Part shown: in pieces, positions 1 to 6,695 of the stretch | Position numbering within the stretch: the first letter of the stretch is position 1 | How the letters are laid out: each line of letters starts with the position of its first letter | Source: a virus | Direction: 5' to 3' (one strand) | DNA: 64,000 nt | IMG/VR virus record: IMGVR_UViG_3300036861_000806 | Span: 1 to 64,000 of that record | Position numbers and translations under genes: made by a program | Notes under the pieces: generated by a model | What the model was told of the DNA's origin: nothing | The model's database searches: none | Seen by the model: the letters and a program-made list of their open reading frames with translations, nothing else

Positions 1-1415
1 GCGAAGCTGCGGTTCGTCCCGCCCGTGTAGGTCACGCTGACCGAGGCCGTGGGCGACGCCAAGCAGGCGCCGGTCGCCGTGTTGGTTTCACACACCGTCA
101 GCGTCAGCGGAAGCGGCACATCGCCCGTGTCCGCGTTGACGTCGATCACTCCCGTCGACCCCACGTTCGAGCTGCTGATCGCGAACACCTGGATACCGTT
201 CTGCGCGGGAATGCGCACGACGCCATCGTTGCTGATGGTCGCCATCAGCGCGATGGTGTCCGGGGTGGGAAAGAAGTCGGCCACGATGAAGAGATTATTG
301 ACGCCCGGCGTCTGGGGCGCCGGCGCGGCGTTGTCACAGAGGAATTGAATCGCCAAGCTCGTCTCGGGGATGACGTCGGTCGGAAGGAAGCCGAAGACGT
401 AATTTTGAATCGCTCCGGGCGCGATGTTCGCCCGCGTGTTCGGCGCCCCGGCCAGCGCATTGGTGGGCGTCGTCGTCTGGTACGTGAGTACCCCGAGCCC
501 GGCGGGCGCGCTCGACGGCCCGGCCGGAGCGCAGTTGACGGCAGTCGTGGAGCCCGGGTTGATGATCGCCGCGAACGCGGTCGCCGGAGTCCCGCCGACC
601 TGCACCGAGCGGCTGAGTGGTAACACCGCCGCGAGCGGCTGACTACCCCCGCCGACCCCCGAGATGATCGCCAAGCCGATCTGCGCGTAGGTCGCCCGCA
701 GAAATGGCAGGTTAGCGACGCCGGTCGCCCCGGTCCCGTCTGGCCAATGCCGATCGGGCCAGTCGAAGACGATCAAACCGATGACGGCGGGATCGCCGAG
801 TGCGTACTGATACATCCGATTGGCCTGGGCGACCATTGCACTCTCGTCCGTGTACGTGAGCCCCCGCAGCCCCGGCGGCAAAATCAGAATCTTCTGGTGC
901 GGCCAGAGGAGCGATTTGAACCACGGCATCGCGTCCAAGGGAGTATCACCGTTGTTGTCCACGGAGACGATGTCAAGGTCTTGCGTCGGGCGGTAGCCGG
1001 GGAAGAAGCGAGCCAACTCCGTTGAGAAGTTTGTCCACAGCGGCACGCCGGGGAGCGCGGCCCGGAACTTGGCCACGCTGGCGTCGAACGCGGACAGCGG
1101 CATCGCGAGTTCCGGCTCGTCGGTGACCCAGACGGCCAGCGGCGGCACCAGCGGATCCGTCACGGACCGAAACCACCGCTGGATCGCCGCCGCGTCCAGC
1201 AGGTCGGGGCGCGAAACGTCGAACGTCGATTGAACAATGTACGGCAGACCTGGCCGGATCGGGCCGGAGGAGCCGAACGAGAAACTGACGGTCCCCTCCT
1301 GCGCCGGGTCGTACGAGTAGTACCCGAAATACTGGGGAGCCGCGGTGGCCGAATCCTGAGGCAGGAACAGATAGCCTAAGATAACAACGCAGAGCAGGGC
1401 AATCTTTGCCGTCAC
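1..1415 (-). CDS. secreted protein, TIM-barrel-like, runs off the left edge
   Basis: Reading the minus strand from a GTG at 1415 gives an open frame of more than 470 codons with no stop before the window edge, so the C-terminus is missing. The start has a GGAG about 5 nt upstream and overlaps the TGA of the preceding gene (GTGA). The N-terminus is a signal peptide (KIALLCVVILGYLFLP then an Ala-rich stretch). The next 270 or so residues contain VWVTDEPE and IGLIVFDWPDRHWPDG, which look like barrel strands of a glycoside-hydrolase-like fold. The later part is Thr/Ser/Ala-rich and beta-like. It may act on cell-wall or surface polysaccharide, but I do not recognise the family, and fold and function are inference. 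Confidence 0.6.
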   Translation of the reverse strand, partial: MTAKIALLCVVILGYLFLPQDSATAAPQYFGYYSYDPAQEGTVSFSFGSSGPIRPGLPYIVQSTFDVSRPDLLDAAAIQRWFRSVTDPLVPPLAVWVTDEPELAMPLSAFDASVAKFRAALPGVPLWTNFSTELARFFPGYRPTQDLDIVSVDNNGDTPLDAMPWFKSLLWPHQKILILPPGLRGLTYTDESAMVAQANRMYQYALGDPAVIGLIVFDWPDRHWPDGTGATGVANLPFLRATYAQIGLAIISGVGGGSQPLAAVLPLSRSVQVGGTPATAFAAIINPGSTTAVNCAPAGPSSAPAGLGVLTYQTTTPTNALAGAPNTRANIAPGAIQNYVFGFLPTDVIPETSLAIQFLCDNAAPAPQTPGVNNLFIVADFFPTPDTIALMATISNDGVVRIPAQNGIQVFAISSSNVGSTGVIDVNADTGDVPLPLTLTVCETNTATGACLASPTASVSVTYTGGTNRSF

Positions 1416-1669
1416 GGCTTCTCCTTCGGCGGCGTCACGATGCCGTCGCTCGCGTAGTCCCCGCTGCTCAGTTCACACGCGCGGCTCTCGCCGCGCCGCT
1501 TCCCCCCGACGAGGACGTAGCGCGTCCAGCAAGTCAAAAACCCGCAGCGTTCTGTCTGGAGGACACGCATCGTGTCGGGGGGCACGAACATGAGCTGCGC
1601 CATGTCCCGTTCACACCCCGGCGCGACTGCGAAAAGGAAGGCGAATTCGGCGGCCAGGAGCGCCGTCAC
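1412..1669 (-). CDS. small hypothetical protein
   Basis: 85-residue product. Its ATG overlaps the stop of the upstream gene and its TGA overlaps the next GTG, so it is translationally coupled on both sides. The N-terminus (ALLAAEFAFLFAVAPGC) is hydrophobic and could be a signal or lipoprotein-like segment; several Cys follow. No family recognised. The position in the lysis-side cluster suggests an accessory role, but nothing in the sequence proves one. Confidence 0.55.
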   Translation of the reverse strand: MTALLAAEFAFLFAVAPGCERDMAQLMFVPPDTMRVLQTERCGFLTCWTRYVLVGGKRRGESRACELSSGDYASDGIVTPPKEKP

Positions 1670-2166
1670 AGTTCCGCCAGTTCCACGACGTTGCCGCCTC
1701 GCCCCGGCGCGTGGGCCGGCGAGCGCCCGGGCTGCCAGACAATCGGCGTCCCAGCTAGCGCATCGGTTGCCATCCTCGCGCGCGTGGTCCGCGGGCGCTC
1801 GCAGAAAGCGCAGAAGTCCGACGACGGAAGGCTCGCGCCCCCGCGCGCGAGGTGGTGATGGTAACCCCGCAACTCGCGATAAACGCGCGCGAGCGAGTCG
1901 GCGAGGCGGCGCTCACAGTCGACGCAGGCCACGGCCCCGCACGCGTCGACATGGCAGCGCGACAGTGGATCGACGGGCGGCCCCTCGGACAGCGCGAGGG
2001 GGGCGATACTCACGGTCGGCGTTCGCGTAGAGATGCCCGGCACGTGGAGCCCGGCGTGAACGAGCCGCGACTCGACCGCCTGCCGAGAGAGACCGACCCG
2101 CGCCCCGATTTTGGCAAACGTGAGCCCTGCGGCGCGAAGAGCGGCGAGGCGCTCCGTCGCGATCAC
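1666..2166 (-). CDS. HTH and Cys-rich small protein
   Basis: 166 residues from a GTG that overlaps the preceding stop (GTGA). Residues about 5-35 (LRAAGLTFAKIGARVGLSRQ) form a clear helix-turn-helix of the kind found in small phage DNA-binding and homing-endonuclease-associated proteins. The C-terminal half has CGAVACVDC and CAFCERP pairs that could bind zinc. Probably DNA-binding; target unknown. Confidence 0.55.
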   Translation of the reverse strand: MIATERLAALRAAGLTFAKIGARVGLSRQAVESRLVHAGLHVPGISTRTPTVSIAPLALSEGPPVDPLSRCHVDACGAVACVDCERRLADSLARVYRELRGYHHHLARGGASLPSSDFCAFCERPRTTRARMATDALAGTPIVWQPGRSPAHAPGRGGNVVELAEL

Positions 2167-2282
2167 CGCCGCCCCCAGAAGAGAATCACGAGGCCGACGA
2201 CGGCGAGCACGACCCACAGGCCGTACAACCAATCGGCGTTGGCGTCGACGAACACGAGGAGTGCGCGCTCAGCGTCCGTCAC
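2163..2282 (-). CDS. 39-residue single-pass membrane protein
   Basis: GTG start overlapping the TGA of the muramidase gene; the stop overlaps the next GTG. After a short acidic N-terminus (MTDAERALLVF) comes one strong transmembrane stretch, LWVVLAVVGLVILFW, ending GRR. Its position directly after an endolysin makes a small holin-type or lysis-accessory role plausible, but this is inference. Confidence 0.55.
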   Translation of the reverse strand: MTDAERALLVFVDANADWLYGLWVVLAVVGLVILFWGRR

Positions 2283-2794
2283 GAGTCTTCCGCTCCGTAA
2301 CGCAGATCGTTCGCGAGCCGGCGCGCCCAGCCTCGGCCCTGCGTTGTCCAGGCGACGAGGCGTGAGAGATAGTCAAGTCGCTCGGCCACGAGCCGCATGA
2401 TCGCGTCCGACTCGCTCGTCATGTCTGCTGCCGCCTGGCTCACCGGCCCCCAGCGCCCATCATCGGCGACGCCGAGCGCCCGCTGGAAGTGTCGGATGGC
2501 CGTCTCGACTCCAGAATTATAGGCATAATCGGCAAGCTGCCAAGCCACACCGTCGGGAAGCTTGTCAGCGTTAATTCGGCTCCAGAAATCCCGGCGAAAA
2601 ATCACCTTGGCATCGTCACGAGTCAGCGCCTTAATATTTAGAGTTGCATAGCTCGCAGCGCTGACACCGTACTTGGAGCCGCGCAGTTCACCGAGCCCCT
2701 TGCCCCCTCCAGTCCAGTTCCCGGCGTCCTCGGGGTCGAGGGAGAGAATACCCTCATGCCCCATCAATCGGTCGAACGCGTCGTCGAAGGTCAT
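2279..2794 (-). CDS. GH108-type N-acetylmuramidase (phage endolysin)
   Basis: 171-residue product starting at the internal ATG (MTFDDAFDRLMGHEG). The region HEGILSLDPEDAGNWTGGG is the glycoside hydrolase family 108 signature, with the Glu of HEG as the catalytic acid. DYAYNSGVETAIRHFQRALG followed by DGRWGP matches the C-terminal peptidoglycan-binding part of the same family. Length is normal. It should cleave the glycan backbone of peptidoglycan at lysis. There is no signal peptide, so release probably needs a holin, perhaps one of the neighbouring tiny membrane proteins. Confidence 0.88.
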   Translation of the reverse strand: MTFDDAFDRLMGHEGILSLDPEDAGNWTGGGKGLGELRGSKYGVSAASYATLNIKALTRDDAKVIFRRDFWSRINADKLPDGVAWQLADYAYNSGVETAIRHFQRALGVADDGRWGPVSQAAADMTSESDAIMRLVAERLDYLSRLVAWTTQGRGWARRLANDLRYGAEDS

Positions 2795-2991
2795 CCCGCC
2801 TCGCCGGTGTGCGCCCAGAACTCGTCGGCTCGCTCGTGCTGTGAGAGCCGTGGCGGGACTTTCCCACGGTAGAAGAAGTTGCACATGATACGATTCGCGA
2901 CCGCCCAATCATCGCCGTATACGCAGTGGTGATGCGGGCATAGGCCGGCGTCTCCCGCGAGCCGAAGACCGCACGATGCGCACAGGCTCAC
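2791..2991 (-). CDS. small zinc-ribbon-like protein
   Basis: 66 residues from a GTG overlapping the upstream stop; its own TGA overlaps the muramidase ATG. It begins MSLCASCGLRLAGDAGLCPHHHC, a CxxC ... CxxHxC zinc-binding pattern. No enzyme motif. One of several mini zinc proteins in this window. Confidence 0.6.
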   Translation of the reverse strand: MSLCASCGLRLAGDAGLCPHHHCVYGDDWAVANRIMCNFFYRGKVPPRLSQHERADEFWAHTGEAG

Positions 2992-3152
2992 GGTTGATCC
3001 GCCGAGGCCGCGAGGGCGAGCACGAGCCCCGCGAGCTTCAGCGCGTCGTTCGCGCTCACGTCGCCCTTGGCGGCGACAAACTTCTGCGCCGCGTCGCTCG
3101 CTCGGCGGAGCGTGTCGAGCCGCACGGTCACGAGCTTCGTCTTCACTCTCAT
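2988..3152 (-). CDS. 54-residue hypothetical protein
   Basis: ATG start overlapping the preceding TGA; the stop overlaps the next GTG. The product (MRVKTKLVTVRLDTLRRASD then Ala/Leu-rich helix) has a short beta-like basic start and a long helix, vaguely like a ribbon-helix-helix or helical capping protein. No family assigned; support is the chain of overlapping starts and stops. Confidence 0.5.
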   Translation of the reverse strand: MRVKTKLVTVRLDTLRRASDAAQKFVAAKGDVSANDALKLAGLVLALAASADQP

Positions 3153-3457
3153 TCCAGCCCTCCCGGCTCGAACGCGAGCGGCAGCCGGATCATCCGGTGC
3201 ACGTCAGCCGGCTCATGTCCGAGCGGCAGCGTGCAGACGGAGATACCGTTGCCGATGCGGCGATTGTCATTGACGCGCCCGCAGCCTCGGATCTCGGCGA
3301 GCGGCCCGGTGCGCGCGAGCCCTTCGCGGGACGCAAGGAGCGCAGCCCACGAACGCGCGGCGTCGGCACCGGCGATGGCCTGTACAAACTCGACCGTCGT
3401 CGCAGGATGCTCCGTCATCGCGTAGGCACCGCGAGTCGCGCCGGGCAGCTCGCTCAT
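3149..3457 (-). CDS. hypothetical protein, 102 residues
   Basis: The ATG at 3457 overlaps the TGA of the upstream lipoprotein gene, so I prefer it to the GTG six bases earlier. The product has a helical middle (ATTVEFVQAIAGADAARSWA) and a C-terminal part with CTLPLGHE. No recognised family. Confidence 0.5.
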   Translation of the reverse strand: MSELPGATRGAYAMTEHPATTVEFVQAIAGADAARSWAALLASREGLARTGPLAEIRGCGRVNDNRRIGNGISVCTLPLGHEPADVHRMIRLPLAFEPGGLE

Positions 3458-3576
3458 CGGCACACCAACCGTTCAGGTCCTCGCACGAGCGCCACGCGCC
3501 CGGGACACGTTTCCCAGTGATAGGCATACCGCGCGCAGCCGGCGATGAGAACGGCGAAGATCAGGAGCACCCTCAT
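3454..3576 (-). CDS. 40-residue lipoprotein, Rz1-like candidate
   Basis: MRVLLIFAVLIAGC is a signal peptide with a lipobox (LIAGC). The mature peptide (CARYAYHWETCPGRV...) is about 30 residues. Very short lipoproteins beside an endolysin are typical of outer-membrane spanin subunits (Rz1), which would imply a Gram-negative host. The assignment is by position and type only, since spanins share little sequence. Confidence 0.6.
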   Translation of the reverse strand: MRVLLIFAVLIAGCARYAYHWETCPGRVALVRGPERLVCR

Positions 3577-3707
3577 CGGTTGTCTCCGTAGGCGGCCAGC
3601 GCCAGGATGGCGCCAACGAGGGCCGCGGTCGTGATGCTGACGACCCAGGCGACCTTGATTAAGACCCAGAGCCACGACAGGCCGAGCCCAGACCCACTCC
3701 ATCACGG
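3573..3707 (-). pseudogene. small transmembrane ORF needing a +1 frame correction
   Basis: Immediately after the stop at 3702-3704, an ATG at 3706 starts MEWV. About four codons in, a one-base skip leads into a frame encoding LGLSWLWVLIKVAWVVSITT and ALVGAILALAAYGDNR, which ends in a TGA overlapping the next ATG. That is a well-formed one- or two-pass membrane protein (holin-like), but no canonical start exists in its own frame. Either a base is extra here or the ribosome shifts. Uncorrected, the ATG frame reads Arg/His-rich nonsense into the lipoprotein gene. Confidence 0.4.
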
Positions 3708-3968
3708 CGCCTCCAAATCCAGCGCCCGATCGGGGATGATCACCGGATGTTTCACCGAAGCAGACGACGGTGCGACGAGAGTCTTGACCCACCCGCCCCA
3801 GCACTGGTCTGCGGACATTGGCATCGGCCCGCAGTCGAACAGGAGCGCCGTGCCGATGACGAACCCGCAGCCGGCGAGGGCGAGGGCGCAAAGAGGCGCG
3901 CACACCCGTAGTAAACGCTGTCTATACTGGTAGTTGAGTCCTCGTATACTGTCGCGCCCGCGGGTCAT
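3702..3968 (-). CDS. lipoprotein, 88 residues
   Basis: Its ATG overlaps the preceding TGA. After a basic N-region comes LLRVCAPLCALALAGCGF, a signal peptide with lipobox LAGC. The mature part carries DCGPMPMSADQCWGGW. Probably a membrane-anchored lysis or superinfection-related protein; family unknown. The true start could be internal, which would shorten the n-region. Confidence 0.55.
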   Translation of the reverse strand: MTRGRDSIRGLNYQYRQRLLRVCAPLCALALAGCGFVIGTALLFDCGPMPMSADQCWGGWVKTLVAPSSASVKHPVIIPDRALDLEAP

Positions 3969-4120
3969 TGCGGCGCCTCCGGCTCTCGGGACGCTGGCAC
4001 GACGGAGCCGACACGAACGGCATTGTCAACCCGAAGCCACGGGCGCGCCGGGTCAAGCCGCCAACGACCCGACACGATCATCCGGGCGATCACTTGCTCG
4101 GCCGCGTTGTCGGCCCCCAT
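3965..4120 (-). CDS. 51-residue hypothetical protein
   Basis: ATG overlapping the TAA of the upstream gene (TAATG); TGA overlapping the next ATG. Sequence begins MGADNAAEQVIARMIVSGRW. No motif recognised. Kept because of the coupling on both sides. Confidence 0.5.
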   Translation of the reverse strand: MGADNAAEQVIARMIVSGRWRLDPARPWLRVDNAVRVGSVVPASREPEAPQ

Positions 4121-4314
4121 TAGTGACCTCTCGGCCACGGCGGGAACAGGTCCTCGTGCCGCATCTTCTCCGCGATGTCCTCGAAGTCGCGCCGGGTCTC
4201 CTCGTCCCGGTCCAGGTCCACGACCTTCCCGTCGACCACGCCGATGGCCGGCTGGGCGGGCCGGGAATGACTACACACGCGACGCCAGGACTCGCGGACC
4301 CAAGCGGGGATCAT
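4120..4314 (-). CDS. 64-residue hypothetical protein
   Basis: ATG overlaps the TGA of the upstream, frame-corrected gene. The product has an acidic-basic helix (DLDRDEETRRDFEDIAEKM). No family assignment. Confidence 0.5.
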   Translation of the reverse strand: MIPAWVRESWRRVCSHSRPAQPAIGVVDGKVVDLDRDEETRRDFEDIAEKMRHEDLFPPWPRGH

Positions 4315-4803
4315 GGCGTCACGGGCAAACCAGCGTCGCTGGGCTCTAAGTTGCGTTTCCCGGTCGTGGGCACTGCCCAGATGAACCGCTCGCCCTTTCC
4401 GGGCTTAACTGTGATTCCATCGAAGCCCATCCGTTCCCCGAGTGCACGCCACGCGACGTTGATGGGTCCGTTCCACGGCCCGAGCTGGCCGTGATAGAGA
4501 AGACCGTACGCGTAGTGGGGCGACGCCGCTGCGGGTCGCTTCGCGCAGGAGCGCCAGGTCCTCGGCGCTCATCTCGAACATGTTGACCGCGGCCGCCATG
4601 TGCCGGCACATCCCGGGGCGGTACGACGGGTGCAGCGGGTCCAGGCAGTTGCCGACTTCCCCGCTCATCGCGATCCGCTCCCAACCCGCGCACCAATAGC
4701 ACATCCCCGCGACCTGCCGCTCGATAGCCTCGTCTCGGGTGAGCGCCCGTGGCGACAGCCCGAACACCCAGCGCACCAGCGCAGCCAGACCCCAGAGCGT
4801 CAT
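4311..4803 (-). pseudogene. hypothetical gene with a +1 frame offset near 4517
   Basis: From the ATG at 4803 (MTLWGLAALVRWVFGLS) the frame carries CYWCAGWERIAMSG and PGMCRHMAAAVNMFEMS, sensible coding up to about 4520. It then loses character, while the frame one base on reads HYAYGLLYHGQLGPWNG and KPGKGERFIWAVP, ending at a TGA that overlaps the next gene's ATG. The junction is in GTCGCCCC; deleting one C would join the halves. The overlapping stop in the second frame argues that this is one gene and that the break is an indel, sequencing error or shift site. Function unknown. Confidence 0.5.
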
Positions 4804-4931
4804 GGGACGAGCGTGCTCCCGCACCACAACGCCAGCCCGAACGGCACCATCGCGACGCCGGGGTTCACGCCGAACATCGAGAGGACAAACGCGATCGTGG
4901 CGACGAGGCGTATTACGGAAGAGACGGTCAT
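4800..4931 (-). CDS. 43-residue two-segment membrane protein
   Basis: A strong RBS (AAAGGAG) lies 7 nt before the ATG. The product is largely hydrophobic (VIRLVATIAFVLSMFG, then VAMVPFGLALWCG), consistent with two short membrane segments. Size and position suit a small holin, but this is inference. Confidence 0.6.
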   Translation of the reverse strand: MTVSSVIRLVATIAFVLSMFGVNPGVAMVPFGLALWCGSTLVP

Positions 4932-4952
4932 GATCGGGCTCCTTTCAGTTGC

Positions 4953-5129
4953 TCAGCATGGCGGTGGCTCAGGGATCACCAGCGCATGCCAATGGCTTGC
5001 TGCCCGGTGAGCATTCAACCCATGGTCCTCGGCGACGATCCACGGGACCGCGTTCGGCTCGGCAGCGTCCCAGGCGTAATAGATGGAAAATGGGCACGGC
5101 ACGTCCGCGAAGGTCTGCCAGCCGGTCAT
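4953..5129 (-). CDS. 58-residue hypothetical protein
   Basis: ATG overlaps the TGA of the upstream gene (ATGA). The product starts MTGWQTFADVPCPFSIYYAW and has several His/Trp residues. No family known to me. Confidence 0.5.
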   Translation of the reverse strand: MTGWQTFADVPCPFSIYYAWDAAEPNAVPWIVAEDHGLNAHRAASHWHALVIPEPPPC

Positions 5130-5449
5130 GGATTCCCCGCCTGGATCCCGGAGATGGTTTCGGCCATGGGGTCATGGTCCTCGTCGTCGAACGCGCGCCC
5201 AGGATCGCTTCGCTCGAGGAGGCGCCAGCGGGCGATGCCCCAGCTCCGCTCCGACCGCTCCCGCTCTAGCATGCGTTGGATCGCTGCGTTCAATCGAGCG
5301 GTGGCGTCGAGGAGCTGAGCCTCAGCGTCGAAGCGCTGCTCCGCTTCCGCGGCGTCGCGGGCCACGGCCGACCCGTCCGGCGTCGCCGGCGCGTCGGCAA
5401 CATGTACCTGCGCCGACGACGCGCCGCCGAGGAGGAGCGCGACCGTCAA
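5126..5449 (-). CDS. signal-peptide, coiled-coil protein (spanin-like candidate)
   Basis: The frame ending at 5126 encodes a hydrophobic export signal (LLTVALLLGGASSAQV) followed by a charged helical part (ARDAAEAEQRFDAEAQLL). No ATG or GTG lies near the expected start; a TTG at 5449 gives a clean signal peptide, so the start is uncertain. An exported coiled coil next to lysis genes could be an inner-membrane spanin or a periplasmic helper. Confidence 0.45.
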   Translation of the reverse strand: MTVALLLGGASSAQVHVADAPATPDGSAVARDAAEAEQRFDAEAQLLDATARLNAAIQRMLERERSERSWGIARWRLLERSDPGRAFDDEDHDPMAETISGIQAGNP

Positions 5450-5478
5450 CAGGCTGACCGGCGCAAGACCATACAGCC

Positions 5479-5832
5479 CTACCGCGACCGCCGCTCGACC
5501 TGCTCGCTCAGCCGTTTGATCCACTTGTTGATCTCCTCCAGCACCGCGAGGCGCGTCTCCGCGGCGGCCTGTCGCGCTTCGCACTGCCCCACCCTCTGCT
5601 CGAGGTTCTCGACCCTCTCGGATCGCCTCGTCGCGATCGCCTTGACGTAGTAGGTTTCGGACCGCAGGGCGTCGAGGTCGCTCCGGAGCTTCTTGACCTC
5701 GCCCAGAATGATCCCGCCGAGCGTCGTCAGGGCCAAGAAGACCAGGCCGACGAGGCCCGTCACGATCGCCTTCCGCAGGGTCCCGTTCACCCCACGCTCC
5801 TGTTGGCGAACGCCGTCGTTCCATCGAGCCAT
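5479..5832 (-). CDS. membrane-anchored coiled-coil protein
   Basis: The ATG at 5832 overlaps the TAA of the upstream gene (TAATG). After a short cytoplasmic start there is one transmembrane helix (AIVTGLVGLVFLALTTLGGI), then about 80 residues of heptad-like coiled coil (RSERVENLEQRVGQCEARQ). Type II membrane plus coiled coil is the architecture of Rz-like i-spanins and of other phage membrane proteins. No sequence family recognised. Confidence 0.6.
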   Translation of the reverse strand: MARWNDGVRQQERGVNGTLRKAIVTGLVGLVFLALTTLGGIILGEVKKLRSDLDALRSETYYVKAIATRRSERVENLEQRVGQCEARQAAAETRLAVLEEINKWIKRLSEQVERRSR

Positions 5833-6185
5833 TACCCCGCGTGTTCCTCGCGACCCTGCGCGAGCCCGCCGGAGACGAGTCCTTGCCACTCGTCCGCGCG
5901 TTGCTGCTTTTCCTGATGCTCTCGCAGCAGCCGCTCCGCGATCACCGCCGCCGTCAGGTCGACGGGCTCGCGCGTGAGGTCCGCCTTGCTCCGCGCGGTC
6001 TCCGCGGTGAGTCGCAGCTGGGCCCCCATCGCGCTGTTGACGAGCATGTGCGTCGAGATGCCGATCCGCTCGGCCCGCGCCTGCGACCGGGCCACCGTGA
6101 GCATTAAATATCCGATGCCCAGAACGCCGAACGCCGTGACCCCCGAGAACGCCACCCCGATCCCCCACAAGACGTCAGTGGACAT
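5832..6185 (-). CDS. membrane-anchored helical protein
   Basis: 117 residues. The first 35 form a transmembrane helix (VAFSGVTAFGVLGIGYLML); the rest is a charged helical tail (LTAAVIAERLLREHQEKQQ). The next gene overlaps its stop. Same general architecture as its neighbour, so the pair may act together in lysis. First gene of the lysis-side run, read away from the plus-strand promoter at 6234. Confidence 0.55.
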   Translation of the reverse strand: MSTDVLWGIGVAFSGVTAFGVLGIGYLMLTVARSQARAERIGISTHMLVNSAMGAQLRLTAETARSKADLTREPVDLTAAVIAERLLREHQEKQQRADEWQGLVSGGLAQGREEHAG

Positions 6186-6233
6186 CGGCGGATACCCCCT
6201 GTCTCACGGGCTCTTTTCGTTTGCGGGCGGCAC

Positions 6234-6263
6234 TTGACTGAGTGTGTAGGACATGTGTATACT
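6234..6263 (+). promoter_or_regulatory. sigma70-type promoter, leaderless spacing
   Basis: TTGACT at 6234-6239 and TATACT at 6258-6263 are separated by 18 bp. The first in-frame ATG downstream (6271) lies 8 nt after the -10 hexamer, so the transcript would begin at or next to the start codon. Confidence 0.7.
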
Positions 6264-6270
6264 GCCCGTC

Positions 6271-6477
6271 ATGGAGCGCTACCAGATCCACCTCACGAGG
6301 CCACAGTTGATCGCGCTGAAGAAGGTGGCGAAGGCATCCGGAACCAAAGTGGCGGAACTGATCCGCCGAGCCATCGACGACTACCTGGTTACTCGCTACG
6401 CGCGCGTCCGGAGCACGGACTTCACCGGCAACCCGGGGCCCTTCTCCCACAGCGAAGTCGTGCCCCGAACGAAGTAG
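6271..6477 (+). CDS. ribbon-helix-helix DNA-binding protein
   Basis: 68 residues, plus strand, opposite to the surrounding tail and lysis genes. MERYQIHLTRPQLIALKKVA, then SGTKVAELIRRAIDDYL, is a typical CopG/Arc-type ribbon-helix-helix: a short basic strand and two helices. The likely start is ATG 6271, not the earlier ATG at 6253, because the latter would precede the predicted transcription start. It may repress its own promoter or a divergent one. Confidence 0.75.
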   Translation: MERYQIHLTRPQLIALKKVAKASGTKVAELIRRAIDDYLVTRYARVRSTDFTGNPGPFSHSEVVPRTK

Positions 6478-6486
6478 GAGAACTCC

Positions 6487-6690
6487 ATGAAACGACTGGT
6501 ACCGATCGCGGGCTGGATCTTTTTCTCTCTCGCCCCCGCCGCCACGTGCGACGAGGCGCTGCAATCCGCGGGGATGTGCACCGCGAGTGTCGCTGAAAAC
6601 GAAACGGCGGCGCCGAGCGCGGACGCGGTCAACGAGGGGAACGGCGATTCGAACACGCGACCAATCCTTCCCATCGCTCCGGCCAAATAG
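6487..6690 (+). CDS. small exported protein
   Basis: 67 residues with a signal peptide (MKRLVPIAGWIFFSLAPAAT) and two Cys in the mature part. An RBS-like AGGAGAA precedes the ATG. It follows the RHH gene by 9 nt and probably shares its transcript. Such short exported products in a phage could act in superinfection exclusion; inference only. Confidence 0.6.
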   Translation: MKRLVPIAGWIFFSLAPAATCDEALQSAGMCTASVAENETAAPSADAVNEGNGDSNTRPILPIAPAK

Positions 6691-6695
6691 CATGG